In this document: positions 1-12,623 of the stretch, one piece after another
Position numbering within the stretch: position 1 is the stretch's first letter
Layout of the letters: every line of letters starts with the position of its first letter
Source: Elmis aenea
Lineage: Eukaryota; Arthropoda; Insecta; Coleoptera; Elmidae
Length of the DNA stretch: 64,000 bases
Reading direction: 5' to 3'
Assembly: GCA_947652605.1 (NCBI GenBank)
Contig: OX393577.1
Coordinates: forward strand, 26,601,466-26,665,465
The notes under the pieces: generated by a model
What the model saw: the letters and a program-made list of their open reading frames with translations, nothing else
What the model was told of the DNA's origin: nothing
The model's database searches: none
Translations under genes and position numbers: made by a program

Positions 1-1711
1 TTTTCGGCTCCTCTCCAACATTTCTTCCTATCTTCGGTATCTTCATCTTAGTTTTCCTAGATTAATAGCTTTTACCACCCCTTGCCTCCATGTTGTTTTG
101 GGCCTTCCTCTTATTCTTCTGTAGGGTTTAAACACTTAAAAAGTATTGAGGTAAATAAAAAACCACCATATTTGAGTTTCTGCTTTTGATTAGTGAACTA
201 TGCATCTTCACAAATATTTAAATATTGCTTCGTATTAAGCTTTAATACATGAAACTTTTACTAATTTAACCAAATCTCTATATCGTACCTCTGTAGTAAA
301 ATTCCCATAGAGGCAAGAGTATTACAATAAATTATACACTTTCAAATGGACTTTCAGTTTCATTTCTATACCGCTTCGATGGAAACCGTTAAACTGTAAA
401 TTCCAATATAAGCTAAATAGAATTGTTGACTGAAACTCGTTTCGACTGTGTTTTTTTTTTGTATTAGTCTGTACTAGAGATGTATCGAATTATATCATTA
501 AATTTATTTACACAAATCGATAGAATTATGGAAATAATTTTGCTTTTTCTCTGTTAATCTAATTTTTAGTGTTGGCTGCCAATAAGGCTATTTATTAATA
601 AGAAAACGAAAAAAAAATGAAACTAAAAATTTGATTAACTACTTTAAGTTTTTTTACTACTGCAAAAAATACAACCATTTTAAAATAATAAACAAAAAAC
701 TAAATGATTTTTAAGTTCCTTAACACCCAATTACTGAAATTAAAATTTTTCTTAAAAAAAACTTTTGGTTTGTTTGTGTTATTGTAAACATTTGTTAATG
801 TTTACAAACATAAGACCATGAAATTTTAATTTCTTAAACTGTACAAGATTCTTTTAAAACGTAACTTCTCAAGTTTAACTCAATTATTATTCAATTCCGA
901 AGTTTTAATAAGTATGTTGATAAAACTTCTAGTATCGCAGATAAGTTTTTTCCAATTACTTCGTGTTTTCTCTTTAAATAATTCACATAAAAAGTTTAGC
1001 AGATTGACTTCAAGTAGGATCATGCGTAAATTATCGTCGGCAGCATCTGGCGATCATTTATTTTAGGTTGTGTCTCATGTTAAACGTCTTTAAGATAGGA
1101 CGGATAATCGTCGATGAACAATGTAGACGCGGTTACTTGAATAACTTCCTACGCGAAAATGTGATAAGATCATAATTACGCTAATAAGTTAAACTGTTCC
1201 AGATTTGCGTTTAAGTAACAGATAATCAATAACTATCCCCAGGGACTATTTTCTTCACCAAAGTTGTATTTAGTCCACAATTATAAGTTTTTGAAATCAT
1301 CACATTCCATTTCTTTTTTAACCGCATTACGAAATGATTGAATTAATAAAATAAATGCAAAACAAGGCAGCTCTTATGATACGTGCAGAAACATGCAGTG
1401 AAGAAAAAGCATATTTGCATTCCAAAGAACGATTTTCATTCCAATCAGTGTTTCTCATATAAGTAAGGATTTCGGTGAAAAAAAATCACATCCAAAATAT
1501 ATACTAGGTGTACCAGCGTTATATAAAACTTTTTTGTTGTACATACAAATTTCGGATGTATTATTATGCCTTTGCATGTAACTTGTTTGAGGCTAATATG
1601 TAATAAACAAGCACAATCGGGACTCTTGCTTATTAGAAGAGTTACAACCCCAGTAGCACAAAACATTGGGCCAACATTGGCTAAAAATTGACATACAATA
1701 CTGGGTAAATA
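1..1711. other. AT-rich unassigned sequence
   Basis: No coding signal, RNA gene or bounded repeat that I can support. A 92-codon minus-strand frame at 1445-1723 has no recognisable domain and low-complexity hydrophobic content; I do not treat it as a gene. Confidence 0.5.
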
Positions 1712-2230
1712 CAGGGTGCCCATTTTTCTAACCTGTTGTATGGGTAACTCCGTTAATATTAGAGATACAGAAACGTTTAAATTGGCAAATTTGTGCAGAA
1801 TTTAAAGCGAAATCTGATGCCATTTACAAATTTGACCTACGTCATCAACTTTTTGAAATATTTTGAAAAAACTGAAAAAGGTCGATTTTTTTAAACTTGA
1901 ATAATTCCGTAACCATATGAGTTAGAACAAAAATAAAAATTGGCTTTTATAGATATTTTTACGTAGATTTTAAATATGTTAACGAAATTTTCATAGCACT
2001 CTCGATTTCCGAGTTATAGCACAAACTTGCATTTTTTTAAATGGAAGTCATAGTTGGCTGTGGTCTTATTAAAAAGGTTATTTTTTTATCGTTTCAATGA
2101 TATAAGGTTTGTTATGCTTTACTCTTGTAGTTTTTCTTTAAATAAGGAAAAATCATTTTACATGTTCACTGCCTACTAATAGATGGGAGTTATCCCGTGT
2201 TGATGTTCTTTTCATTATAAAATTATAAAA
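1712..2230 (+). mobile_element. Half of a CAGGGTG-type foldback element
   Basis: Starts with CAGGGTGCCC after TA. It then carries the 'unit' seen in the better copy at 8431-9075: a stretch resembling AGAGATAGAGAAACGGTTAAA, then TGTGCAG about 15 bases later, and further in the phrase about a 'tagttggct' segment. The opposite inverted end is not visible, so this is a diverged one-armed copy. The distal limit is approximate. Confidence 0.45.
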
Positions 2231-2345
2231 GAGCTCTATCTAAATAAACTTTACTGCAAATACTAGTTTTTTGTATGGTTTATGTGAAATACTTTCTATG
2301 TAAATAAAAAAACAGAAATTTAGAAAAAATATTGTTTATTTAAAC

Positions 2346-3653
2346 CAGGGGTCGGCAACCTTTTTTACTAATAGGGCATATTTCAGAAATGCGACTGTTC
2401 GGCGGGCACCGCGCGATGAAGAGGAGGGGGGGTAATATTTAAACATAAAAATATTAATGCAACATAAATTTATTATATACATTTTTAATACATCAATTCA
2501 AATTTTAAGTTGATAATTAATGAGAGATTTGGCATTGGAAAACTGCGGCCAACTTGTTGTAATGTGGGACATACGCTGAATTGCCAGTTCTCAGGCATTG
2601 GTCCGTCTGTTGTAATTGCGGACAATTTTTGTAAAGGTATATTATTTTCCAGTACGTAATTTTTAAAAGTTGAATAAATATCGTTGCCTCTTGTACGTCC
2701 TTTTAAAGGTAGAATTTTCAGAAATTCTTCTTTTACAGAAAAGTCGTCAAAAACTATCTTTGCAATAATACATAATTGAGAAGTGTCTGACACGTCGGTG
2801 GACTCGTCCACTTGCAATGAAAAGAATACACTTTTTTGAATATCATTATTCAACTGTGATTCAATGTCGGTAGCCATCATCTCGATCCTTCGATTTACTG
2901 TTCTCGCTGATAGTTGGATGCCATTTATTGCCGTTATTTCCTTTTTATTTTTGTAGTCATCAAAAAGTGTTTCTGCAGTTAACAACAGGAACAGTGATGA
3001 AATCTCTCTCTACATTTTTTAGCAATCGCTACACTTGAATTGCACAATAAGCACACACTTTTTTCTTTATAATAAATGAAACAACATTGTTCTGTCCACT
3101 CTTCATTAAAATTATGTGTCTTCGCCTTCTTATTTCTTTTTTCCATTACGGCTACAATAATAATAAAATAAACAAAAACAATCAAATTAAATTAAACAAT
3201 CACAGGCATACTTACAACTCGAAATACAAATTCATGAAATGACAGGTTTATGTACGAACAGAGGTTACGAATGTTAAACATAGCAAACCGTGGCTGGACA
3301 GAGTATACTAGGATAGTGGGGACAGAAAATAGTTCGCTATATGCGGAATCAGATGTCTTTAGTCTTTTTCTATGGTCTTTAGTAGTCGAAAATTGATTCA
3401 TCTAGTCTAGTCATCTAGCTAGCACTATGTAGATGTGGCTAACATTCAGTTTTCAGTCAAAAGTTTGATCGTACAATTTAAACAATTAAAATGGCGAAGA
3501 TAAAAAAATAATTTACTAAAATGATTCATTACAACTACGAGTGTTTGTTGTTCAATTATATAAAATTTGGAATTTAGATATTTAAACGGCGGGCACTTTA
3601 AAATTGCTTGGCGGGCACCCTGGTGCCCGCGGGCACCGCGTTGCCGACCCCTG
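2346..3653 (-). mobile_element. hAT transposon remnant with perfect 8-bp TSD
   Basis: The ends are inverted repeats: CAGGGGTCGGCAAC at 2346-2359 and its complement at 3640-3653. Both sides are flanked by the identical octamer atttaaac (2338-2345 and 3654-3661), which is the hAT-type target-site duplication. Inside, on the minus strand, lie an N-terminal BED-like zinc-finger fragment and a middle part of a transposase. The 3' portion with the hAT dimerisation domain is missing, so this is an internally deleted, non-autonomous copy. A GC-rich GGCGGGCACC motif lies next to both termini. Confidence 0.93.
2485..3185 (-). pseudogene. hAT transposase fragment (GTF2IRD2/SCAND3-like, BED finger plus N-terminal catalytic part)
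   Basis: Two minus-strand pieces belong together. The upstream piece (2979-3185) includes ATG at 3144-3146 and reads a BED-like finger: an FNEEWTEQ lead, then CLLCNSSVA with CxxC, with the expected downstream His region disrupted. The downstream piece (2485-2985) contains VDESTDVSDTSQL and ITTDG; both are typical of the catalytic core of the domesticated GTF2IRD2/ZBED-like hAT transposases (family knowledge). In a full protein about 300 further residues, including the hATC dimerisation block, would follow; here the frame runs into the element's terminal sequence instead. The pieces are out of frame with each other, so no functional product is expected. Confidence 0.8.
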
Positions 3654-3860
3654 ATTTAAACTCTGAAATGTTCACTTTAATTAAACATACAAAAAATGGC
3701 ACGAAAACTGAGATCCTTGTAATTTTTTCTTATATACTACAAATTGTTTACAAAAATCAACTTTTTGTATTTTTTTATGAAAAACTAATCAACTCTTATC
3801 AAACATAAATCACTTAAGTCAAATATAATTCAGAAAATTCGAAAAGTGCAAAAGTTAACA

Positions 3861-4054
3861 AAGCCCAAACATACGTCATAACGACGTGAACATTGCTATA
3901 ACAACAAAATGGCCGCACTTATCAAAGCGAGACTGCTGTCTCCTGTTAGCTCTGGGCATGTACCTAGTTGGCTCGGATGGATCTAAGCAAGCATGCGAAA
4001 GAGATCGCGAAAATATGTGTTGGAGTGTACGTCAAAATGACGTAGATTGGGCTT
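3861..4054. mobile_element. Small MITE with ~25-bp inverted termini
   Basis: AAGCCCAAACATACGTCAT at 3861 is mirrored by the complement of AAGCCCAATCTACGTCATTT ending at 4054. The interior is higher in GC than its surroundings. A 69-codon open frame (3886-4095) crosses its right end and has no domain, so I read it as incidental. No clear target duplication. Confidence 0.6.
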
Positions 4055-4099
4055 CTAGTCTAGGGTTAAATCATTACCCGCACGTAAAATTGTAAAACG

Positions 4100-6970
4100 T
4101 TTGCCCTCATTTTTAATTTTGCTAGGAATACTCTTTACATTAGTTTCATGTACCCACTGACGAATTTAAGATCCATTTTGATAAATTCAAGTTTCGTCCA
4201 GGTACACAAATCTGACATTATCACAAAATTTTTTATATTGCAAAAATTATCTTAAAAATGTTACTTTAGCTGCAACATGTTTTTGCTCACTTAAAATTTT
4301 TCTACCGCCCATTGATTTCAAAATGTTATGCAAAGTTGAAAGCCCACCTTTAAATTCTAACCATTTTTTGGTTAAACAACCCTAAAGCTGTCCCCTACAA
4401 AGGAGGACGAAACGTCGGTTATGAAGAAACCTTCGACGCGGTTCCAACCCGGAAACAATTTATATACAATGACCAAGATATCAGAATGAATAATACTTAA
4501 AGGCGAAATCAGATTTGGAAATTTGGATTATGAAACTTTAGAACAGTCAAACGGAAACCCTAGCAAAGGATAGACGGGGGTGGAGAAATGTCTTACGCCC
4601 TCACACATCTACACCGTAGGGTAGAGAGTACTGATTTCAATTATAATTTTAAAAAAACACCTAAAGGTTAAATAAGCAGTATCGCAGAAATAACCTTATA
4701 ATGTAAAAGAAAGTTACTTAAAATTCTAAAATAAATAAAATTTGTAATGTGGTATAGACACAATCTTAAACTTTACCTCGCTTTGTTTTAATAAGATTTT
4801 GCAGTCGTATAAAATTTCTTATACGAGATCTGTCACTCTGCACAACTTATCGTCTACCACTACACGATATAACGAGTTCTTATTTGTGAAAGTATTTATT
4901 AAATTAAATTGGAAATGTAAGACCGCAAAATCCCATTTAAAAAGTAGTGATCAATTAGGTTTGTGTTAATATAAATTTTTATAACTAGAGAATTGCTTTA
5001 CGGTAGAACATTTATTATAAAACTTGAGCGTTTTATCGTGTACTCTCACATGTTCATTCCAAACTCAAACATTCAAGTTGAAAGCTTTAGTTAATTTTTC
5101 AACATAATGTTATGTAATAAATATAAACTTTTTAATTGCTTCGAAACTTTTTCAATATTTCATGAAATAACGAGAGACCGGTTTTATTCATTCATTTTTA
5201 ATTTCTAATACACTTTTTATGTCTGTGAATAAACAATTATGGCATGGAAATCAATATATCGCACGAATCACTCACACAGATGAAATTAACTTTTAGCTCA
5301 ATTTATATCAGACAATTTTTAAATGTAAACATTGCTCTACTATACTTTCACTTATCATTATTTCTCATTTTTCATTTCACGTTTTTTTTCAAATATTATC
5401 ATGCACTGTTATTTATGTACAAGGGAGATTAACTGCGAACTCTAAATATGACATATCTTAAATCTTTTTCGTTCATATAACGCTTTTAATAAATCTAAAA
5501 CCCTTTTTACATTTTGCAACTTTTAGTCATAAATTTAAAGTAGATATAGAGTCAAAAACTTTGTTGAGTGCATATGCTCATTTTACAGAAGAATAATTGC
5601 ATTTAACACGTTTGTTTTCAAAGGTTTTAATTTCATTCTCTTGTGCTTTTGCCTCTTGTACTGCTTGTAAATGTGATATCATTTAGTAAGCAGATACAAC
5701 TTAGGAAGTACTGACTTGTCTTCTATCTTCTAATACTATCTCTCAGAGGTTTGCTATCAACATAGCCGATCTTATTTTATTTAAACCATTCTCTCAAGTT
5801 AGTAAACCAGGACTATTTTGCTTTTTAATTTTTCGTTGTATGATGACTCTAAGCTGTTCATATTTCTTTGCTCTCAGGTTATGTTCCAGATATTCCAGCT
5901 TTCTCATTATAATGTTTTTTATTTTTTCACATTATTTTCTTATTCTTTTAAGTATCTACTTCCATATTGGTATCTTTCAAATTCATTTAATTTTCAATAT
6001 TTTTCCATAGCACCATTATGTCAAATGCTTTTAAGTTTTTAACGTACTCTTTTTTGAGGCCCAGCTCCCTATCCCATAAAGCAACGGAGTGTTTTTGCTC
6101 TCAAATTAAATGATTTTCTATTGTGTAACGTCTATTGTTAAATTTGCTCTGATGTTCTAAGTTTTAAAAATGAACATAAATTTATTTTTCTTTAGACTCT
6201 AAAAGCACATTGGTCACAATATGTGTTTGTCCGTTCTAGTAACTTTTGAATGCGAATATATCATTTGTGAATATGAGAGTATCCTCTGCGTCTCTATTAT
6301 TATTATTATCGTTTTTCCATTTACCGCTATACCTGGATCTTTGGTTAATAATGCTTTCTAGTGGAGAGTATGCTTCCTTCCCTTACCCTTACAAAACGTC
6401 AATAATTGCAGTCGTACAAAAAAAAAAACTCTGATACGTTCACAACAAGAAAAAAGTCTAGAGATACACTGAAAGTTAAAAAGAAGGCAATGAAAGATCG
6501 ATTGATCTACACAAGAATAAAAAATTGACGAATGTCGGGATCAAATAACCTTCGCTTTATTTATTTATTTACCTAATCATAGTCCATTGGTTGTAAAATA
6601 ATTATTTTTATTGCTACAGCAATTTCACGTACATTAGATATGTTTCGGTTGGCCATATTCGAAGTATTTGTAGAGTATCTTTGTAAATACAAAAATCTAA
6701 TTAGGGTCTTCAGTATTATTTTATCCAGGTACATCTATCTACCTGCGTTATTACATTTTTGATAGCTCTTTCTCTTTTTCGCTCAAGACTGTTGAAAGCA
6801 TAATATAAGTATATAAGGGTTTTGTTTTCATTTTTTGTTCAGTTTTAGGTTTTTTACTTGCTTTTGTTTGTTTAGTTAATATTACTAAATTTTCTAAATT
6901 TAAAAAACTTGACATGACTGAAGTTTGCAATTAAAGTCTAAATAACGTGTACATTGATTATAATTCATAT
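4100..6970. other. Unassigned AT-rich stretch with one ribozyme-like motif
   Basis: No gene recognised. At about 4382-4440 there is a short segment with a GTCCCC/GGAGGAC stem followed by GAAACGTCGG and, 24 bases on, CGACGCGG. It resembles repeat tails I know from arthropod genomes, but I cannot assign a family. The remainder is low-complexity AT-rich DNA without bounded repeats that I could see. Confidence 0.4.
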
Positions 6971-7166
6971 ACCTTCCCAACCCTGTGCCCGCGGGCGCAC
7001 GTGGAGCTATTTGCATGCGCCCGCTACAAAGTGTTAATATAACGAGAAAAATAAACAATAAAATCTTAAAAGTAAGGAAATTAAAAGTTGCTTTAGTTTT
7101 TAAAATCTCGCTAGATTTAGCGAAAAATTCGCTAAATTGGCAACACTGACTGCAGTACATCCCCAC

Positions 7167-8288
7167 CAGCGGCGTGCGGTCCATGGATGCGTTGGATGCG
7201 GCGCATCCCCTAAAATTCACGTCAAGAATATTTTTTTCCGTATCATATTTGAATTTCGTGTAGCTTTATTTCGCTTTGATTTTATTTTTTGTTACGTGAT
7301 AATTTTATTTATTATATACGATGTTTTGCCTGCTCGAAAATTTGCGTTATATAATCTACATCCAGCGAGCGGCTGACGAAATGTGTGCGATACACAGCGC
7401 TAGCGATTGTGAGCCCGACTAAGGGATGCGTTTCTGATTGTAGATTCGAAATTTGCGTTCTTGGCGCATGCGCACTGCGATGCAGTCCCTAGTCTATTGC
7501 CCGCATCGTTGCTTTACTTAACAGCTACGGGAAGCGATTACTCTCATGGTTCCTCTGTGTGGGGCAACTGTTATAATGGTAGGGCAGCCGCACTCGATTG
7601 ATATTACCGCACGCTACAAAATAATCATTTCGGTTGTAAATTGATTTTAGCTTCTTCTATTTAAATAAGCTTAACTCTATTTTTAGTGCACTGTTTCGCT
7701 ACTTAGAATTTTGATTATTATTTAATACGACCCATAATATGGATGAAACTGTGGTTAATAATAATTGCAATTTTTGATTAAAAATTTAAAGAATATGAAA
7801 AGAATTTTCCGGATTTTCTATTACAATCACTTCAGCCAACTTATAGAAAATACTTTGATTTTATGAAGTTAAAAAGTCAATTAGTTTACTTGTACTCGAC
7901 TCCCGACTTTCATTTAAAATCTATAAATTGCATAAAAGAATTAATTGTGAAAGATGAGCTAAAAGATGTTTTGACAGAAGTATTTAAATTAATACAATTA
8001 ATTCGCACTATACCTTCCACGAGCGCATCGGCTGAACGATCGTTTTCGACAATGAAAAGAATAAAAACATTCACCAGAAGCAGCCAAAATGACGATAGAC
8101 TCTGCTCTCGCTTTAATATCAATTGAAAAAAAATTGTTGCTAAATATGAAAAATGAAAAAAGATTGTATGATGTTGCTATAGACGAATTTTGTAAAAAAG
8201 ATCGTAGAATAAAATTAATTAAAAAAAAAAAAAATTGTTCGTTTTTTTGGACAGCATCCCCTGGTTGAAAAGTCACCGCACGCCACTG
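7167..8288 (+). mobile_element. hAT remnant with CAGYGGCGTGCGGT termini and perfect TSD
   Basis: Left end CAGCGGCGTGCGGT at 7167; right end is the complement of CAGTGGCGTGCGGTGACT at 8271-8288. Both are flanked by the identical octamer atccccac (7159-7166, 8289-8296). The interior retains only the C-terminal part of a transposase gene on the plus strand, so the copy is internally deleted. Confidence 0.93.
7785..8222 (+). pseudogene. hAT transposase C-terminal fragment (hATC dimerisation domain)
   Basis: One plus-strand frame runs from about 7785 through the ATG at 7863 to a frameshift near 8095. After the shift another frame continues for about 40 codons to ~8222, containing ALISIEKKLLLNMKNE. 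The stretch TIPSTSASAERSFSTMKRIK is the hallmark of the hAT C-terminal dimerisation domain of the ZMYM/ZNF862-like group (family knowledge). An isolated ATG reading MDETVVNN at 7740 probably marks the original start next to a large internal deletion. Missing catalytic residues and the frameshift make it non-functional. Confidence 0.88.
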
Positions 8289-8430
8289 ATCCCCACCCTA
8301 CCTGTAATACTACGACATTGATATCCCACTTTTACACTACGATACCAACATAAACTTGGTTCTTTTTTTTTCGGGCCGATGTTAACAGGCATTATGCATT
8401 TTCGATCACCCGATATACCGCCAGTATGTA

Positions 8431-9075
8431 CAGGGTGGTCCAAATTCGATGGGATTACATGGGTATCTTGCTTAATAGTTAAGATAGAGAAACGGTTAAA
8501 TTACCAAAAATGTGCAGTTTTTCGGGACAAACTCAGAACAGTTGTCAAATATATTCTATTTCCTGTTTTTCTTGTTTTTGTTTTTGTTTTCACAGCCTAC
8601 TTTTTGTTTTTCATTTTTTTTTTATTGAAAAACCTCTGTAACTTGCGTATTTTAAAAAATAAATACATCAACTCTTATAGTCTTACATATTTGGAACGGG
8701 AATAGAATAAGGAATTTAAATAGGTTATAGCCAACTATAGCTTCCTTTTAAAAAAAGGTAAGTTTGTGTCATAACTTTTTACCGGCGCGTGCAATTTTTT
8801 TTTTTAATAATTTCAAAATCTACATAAAAACATCTAAAAATAATCTTCATGATATTTGTCGATACTTACAACAATAAAAGAGATATGACACATCATAAAT
8901 ATAACAAAAAAACAGTTTTTTTCAAATAATTTCAAAACCGGAAATGATAAAATATTTTTGAAAACGGTTCTGAGTTTGTGCCAAAAAACAGTACATTTTT
9001 AGTAAGGTAACCGTTTCTCTATCTTGCCTATTAAGCGAGATACGCATGCAATCCCATCGAATTTGGAGCACCCTG
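8431..9075. mobile_element. TA-flanked foldback element, CAGGGTGGTCCAAATTCGAT family
   Basis: CAGGGTGGTCCAAATTCGAT at 8431 pairs with the complement of CAGGGTGCTCCAAATTCGAT ending at 9075. TA flanks both sides. Both arms continue inwards for well over 200 bases, including GATAGAGAAACGGTTAA and the opposite-strand version. There is no transposase frame; the 108-codon frame in the left arm is AT-rich low-complexity. Further copies are at 28575-28990 and 52989-56648 (the latter interrupted). The TA duplication suggests Tc1/mariner-type mobilisation (inference). Confidence 0.85.
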
Positions 9076-9701
9076 TACATATTACTTCATTATTTTTTTT
9101 TAAATCCGACTTGCGCCCGCCACTATTTTTCTCAATCGCGATTGCGCCCGCGCCACAGTAAGGTTGGGAACCCCTGCCTTAGGACTTTGTAAATAATTAA
9201 ATTTCAACTTTAGCAAAATAATGCTATGGAGAAACTACTGGTGTAGGTTTTTCTTTAAAAAAGCATTTTTTCTCAAAAAAGCTTGTAATTTAATTAATTT
9301 TATGCCTTTGTTTAAATTTCTATTGTTTTTTATTTAAAATACGAATGAAAACAAATACATTCTGCAATGACTTAATGTTTTCGTATGAAGAACATGAGGA
9401 TTTTGGAAATCGTTAAGAGATTAAAGGATGCTTAAATTGACTAAGAAGTGTGTTTTTACGTGCCAAGCAACAATTTAAACTGAAAATGTATAAACTGTGC
9501 TCAGTTCATAAGTATTGTTTTTTAAATTAAAAAACTGCTTTTAATTACTTCGTTATATGCAAAGGTAGAAATCTGAAACTTAGTATTTATAGCTTGAAAA
9601 ATGCTTTAAATGGGTGATTATGTTAAAACTGACCCAACCTGCTTATTTTTTAGTTGCGATAGTCAATAGTTTTACCCGTTTTGACCATTTTTGCGTTAAC
9701 G

Positions 9702-9762
9702 TCCGTCTGTGTGTACGCGTGCGTGCGTGCGAGCGTGCGGGCGCGTTCGTGTGTGTATATGC
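9702..9762. repeat. GT/GC-rich simple repeat
   Basis: Alternating purine-pyrimidine run (gtgtgtacgcgtgcgtgcg...). It is a microsatellite-like tract with Z-DNA-type composition inside otherwise AT-rich DNA. Confidence 0.8.
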
Positions 9763-9866
9763 CAGACTTCAAAATTGTACATTTTTGACATTAGTTATCG
9801 ATAAAGCCTTTAAAAATATGTTTCAAAGTTCGCGCATTTATTATTTTTCAAATACTAACTAACATA

Positions 9867-11360
9867 CAGGGTGTTTAAGCTGTAACGTTAATCCTAAATT
9901 ACATAAAAACGGCAATAGATACAAATATTCCGTTTATGTAGGATTGTAGTCTATGTTAGGGTCTATAAGAAACTTTAATAACTTTTTTTGGTAAAATGTA
10001 AAACTACGAAACTATATAAAATAATCAACATTTTTGAAATACTTCTTAGAGACCACCTCAACAATTTCAACTCTCGAATTTTCGGGAAATAAGTTTTGAA
10101 TATAAAATTGTTTTTTAGAACGCTGGGTTGTTCATGTCATAAACACGCAAGGATACTAAATTAATAGAATGGTCCTTTCCTATAAGACTAATGTATCACT
10201 TGGCTATCCGGAAGTGACATTAATTCAGGGGTTTGGAGCAGTCCAATTTTTTAGTTGCTCCGCTCCAGCTCCGCTCCGGCATCAAAATGCCTGCTCCAGC
10301 TCCGCTCCCGCTCCGCTCCGCGCTCCATTAATAAAATAAGTTTTTTCATTTAAAAATTTGTTTTTTAAAACAAAGCTAAAATTTTATGAGATATGTGGAA
10401 ATGGACCAAAAATTACAATATTTGACCCTAAGAAAGAAGTGAAGTTAGATAAATGAACAAATTATTGATCTTCAAAAGTTAAAAAAAGAAAAAAAAATTC
10501 TTTAAAATTTTTCAAAATTCAAATACAAAATAATGAAAATTAATATTCAGAAAAGTTACATTATAATAATTTTACTTCAAAAAAATCAAATTTAGTTTAT
10601 TTATAATTTTATTAAATACTATACTTACCCATGAGAAAAATTCATTAAAAAAAAAATTTAGTTTATAATAGTAAAGTGGAGCAGTGGAGCAATCAAAATT
10701 ATTTGCTCCGGGCTCCGCTCCCGCTCCGGGCAAAAACCCAATGCTCCACTGCTCCGCGCTCCAGCTCCGCGCTCCGCTCCAAACCCCTGATCATTAATAA
10801 CGCAAAAATGTATAAACCGATGTCTTAGATTTTATGTTGCATGACAAGTTTTAAAGTATAGCTAGATGACATTAATTGAATAGCTCAATTTTTTTGATAA
10901 AATATGTTTTCGTTAATATTAATGGCAAATAACATAAGGTTTCTTATAAAACAAATGAGTCGATTAACATAAACTTGAACATTTTATACATGTGTGACAT
11001 ATGACACATCTGTCACATTATGAATAACATTTGTAGGACATCATAGGTGACGTCATTAATTAATATCACTCCTCCGTCATCGATATGTTTATGAATTTCG
11101 TCGGATGGGCCATACTATTAGTTTAGTATCCTTGATAAACACGCGCCTGAAACGTTATTTTGACAGACATCATTTACCTCTTGTTGACTGACGTCATTTA
11201 CAAAAATGAGGTTAATTAGACGCCTGAACGTCGCTTTAAACTTTTTGTACACACAAATACACAAACATATATGAAGATCCATACAATATAATTATGGCGA
11301 AAGTCATTTTGTGGCCACACCAGTTTATTATTTCATATTTTTCACATTCAATATTTTTAT
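9867..11360 (+). mobile_element. Dispersed CAGGGTGTTTAAGC repeat, split by a hAT MITE
   Basis: Starts CAGGGTGTTTAAGC after TA. Segments at about 10080-10150 and 11220-11340 recur in reverse order and orientation at about 19870-20200; examples are the AACGCTGGGTTGTTCATGTC region and the 'tggccacaccagttt' region. A separate segment at 11023-11130 recurs in direct orientation at 41346-41455. The right terminus is not clear, so the end given is where shared sequence stops. Confidence 0.55.
10226..10789. mobile_element. GCTCC-rich hAT MITE
   Basis: Termini CAGGGGTTTGGAGC and its exact complement GCTCCAAACCCCTG. Target duplication acattaat/tcattaat (7 of 8), one base outside each end. Beside each terminus is a cluster of GCTCCGCTCCAGCTCC-like repeats, about 90 bases on the left and 110 on the right. 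The centre is AT-rich and non-coding. It lies inside the dispersed repeat starting at 9867. Confidence 0.85.
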
Positions 11361-12336
11361 TCCATAGCTAGGTTGCACGTTCATGCTATCAATTGACTAA
11401 TTTTATAGTAAATACAATCATATTTCTAACAAATGTAGAGATTGATTCGCATTATCGAAGAGGATATTTCAATTAATAACATGGTTATAAATAAATTAAG
11501 GGAACACTATCGACCCAAATTTAGGAAAGGAATTTTACAGTGAAAACGTAAAATAGATATCTAAACCCGTTTGCAAGATTAAACCCAATACACGTTCCTA
11601 TAGCTCAATTATTTATCAATAATCGAAACTACCAAACGATACATTTTTACGTGTTTCTTAATATAAAATATTTACATGGGCGCAATAAGATTTATTGTGT
11701 TGAAGACAATTTTCGACTTATATCGTTAACGTAATTTTTATCTAACTGAAAAAGGAAATTGCAAATTACATTATGAATTTGTATTATTTTCAGGCGACGA
11801 TGCATAAAATCTAGTGCGCTCTATCTTTTATATTTAAAAAGATTTAAAAGTGTAGAAAATATTAAAAAACAAATAAGTTACATTGTCATATTTAATCATA
11901 TCCATATTTAAAATTTGGACTATATTTCGGAAAGGGATATAAATATTTGATGTTCGTTGCTATTGTTTAATCTTTTTCGTAAATTTAAGTCAATAATGGT
12001 ATGAATCCTTCAATTTTCAACTGCTATAATAGATATTGAATATAGCATCTATAAGAAATAAAAAATTGACTATCGTATCTAAAAAACTGAAAAGGCTGGG
12101 TAATTTTAATATTACTTTGGAATTAAGATGTTTGGCGGAGCTATAGATACCAAATTTTTCTTTTCAATAATAACGAAGTTCAATAAAATAAACAAATGTT
12201 GTTTTTAGTTTTCTTTTTAAGGATATATGTATGAGGAAATGGGCACAAGATTTACATTTTTTTAATTCTTACTACAGTAAAACTATCAATTATGTGGAAC
12301 ACAGAGTTCTTATACTCTTATAAAAAAAAATATGTA
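11361..12336. other. Unassigned AT-rich sequence
   Basis: No open frame of interest, no bounded repeat and no RNA gene recognised. Confidence 0.5.
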
Positions 12337-12623
12337 CAGCAGAACCTCTATCATCCGGACTAATTGGGGATTAGGTTGGTCTGGATAATGATTTAAAGGA
12401 AAACAAAGGTATCTAGAATAAATTATTTTTATTGAAATCTGTAGTTTCCCATAATCCATCTATTCACATAGTACCTACAATAAATTATTGTTTTATAAGG
12501 AATTCGATAGGTGATGCTTGTATATTCGTATAAACTGCAGTATTTTTTGTAAAAATTATTTGTTTTGTATAATCCGGATTGGACATACGGATAATCGAGG
12601 TCCGAATAATAGAAGCTTTAATG
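12337..12623. mobile_element. Tigger/pogo-like MITE
   Basis: Left end CAGCAGAACCTCTATCATCC after TA. The right end carries the complementary pattern (ATAATCGAGGTCCGAATAATAGAAGC...) and ends before TA. CAG-AGAACCTCTATTATCCGGA with a TA duplication is the signature of pogo/Tigger termini (family knowledge). No coding capacity. Related short pieces: 20272-20352 and 22568-22648. Confidence 0.75.

Larger units (their letters stand above)
6971..9176. mobile_element. Old hAT-like element, host of two later insertions
   Basis: The right end reads as the complement of CAGGGGTTCCCAACCTTA followed by a GGCGCGGGCGCAA block. The left end at about 6971 shows TTCCCAACC, then CTGTGCCCGCGGGCGCAC, matching with a small deletion, but its outermost bases are eroded. 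No target duplication is convincing. Most of the interior is occupied by the hAT remnant at 7167-8288 and the foldback at 8431-9075. Confidence 0.6.

Noticed and set aside
1445..1723. 92-codon minus-strand frame as a gene
   Set aside because: No domain, biased composition and overlap with a foldback end at 1712.
3886..4095. 69-codon plus-strand frame
   Set aside because: Lies mostly inside a MITE, has no domain and crosses the inverted terminus.
9614..9862. 82-codon frame with Arg/Cys-rich middle
   Set aside because: The residues come from the GT/GC simple repeat; no domain.
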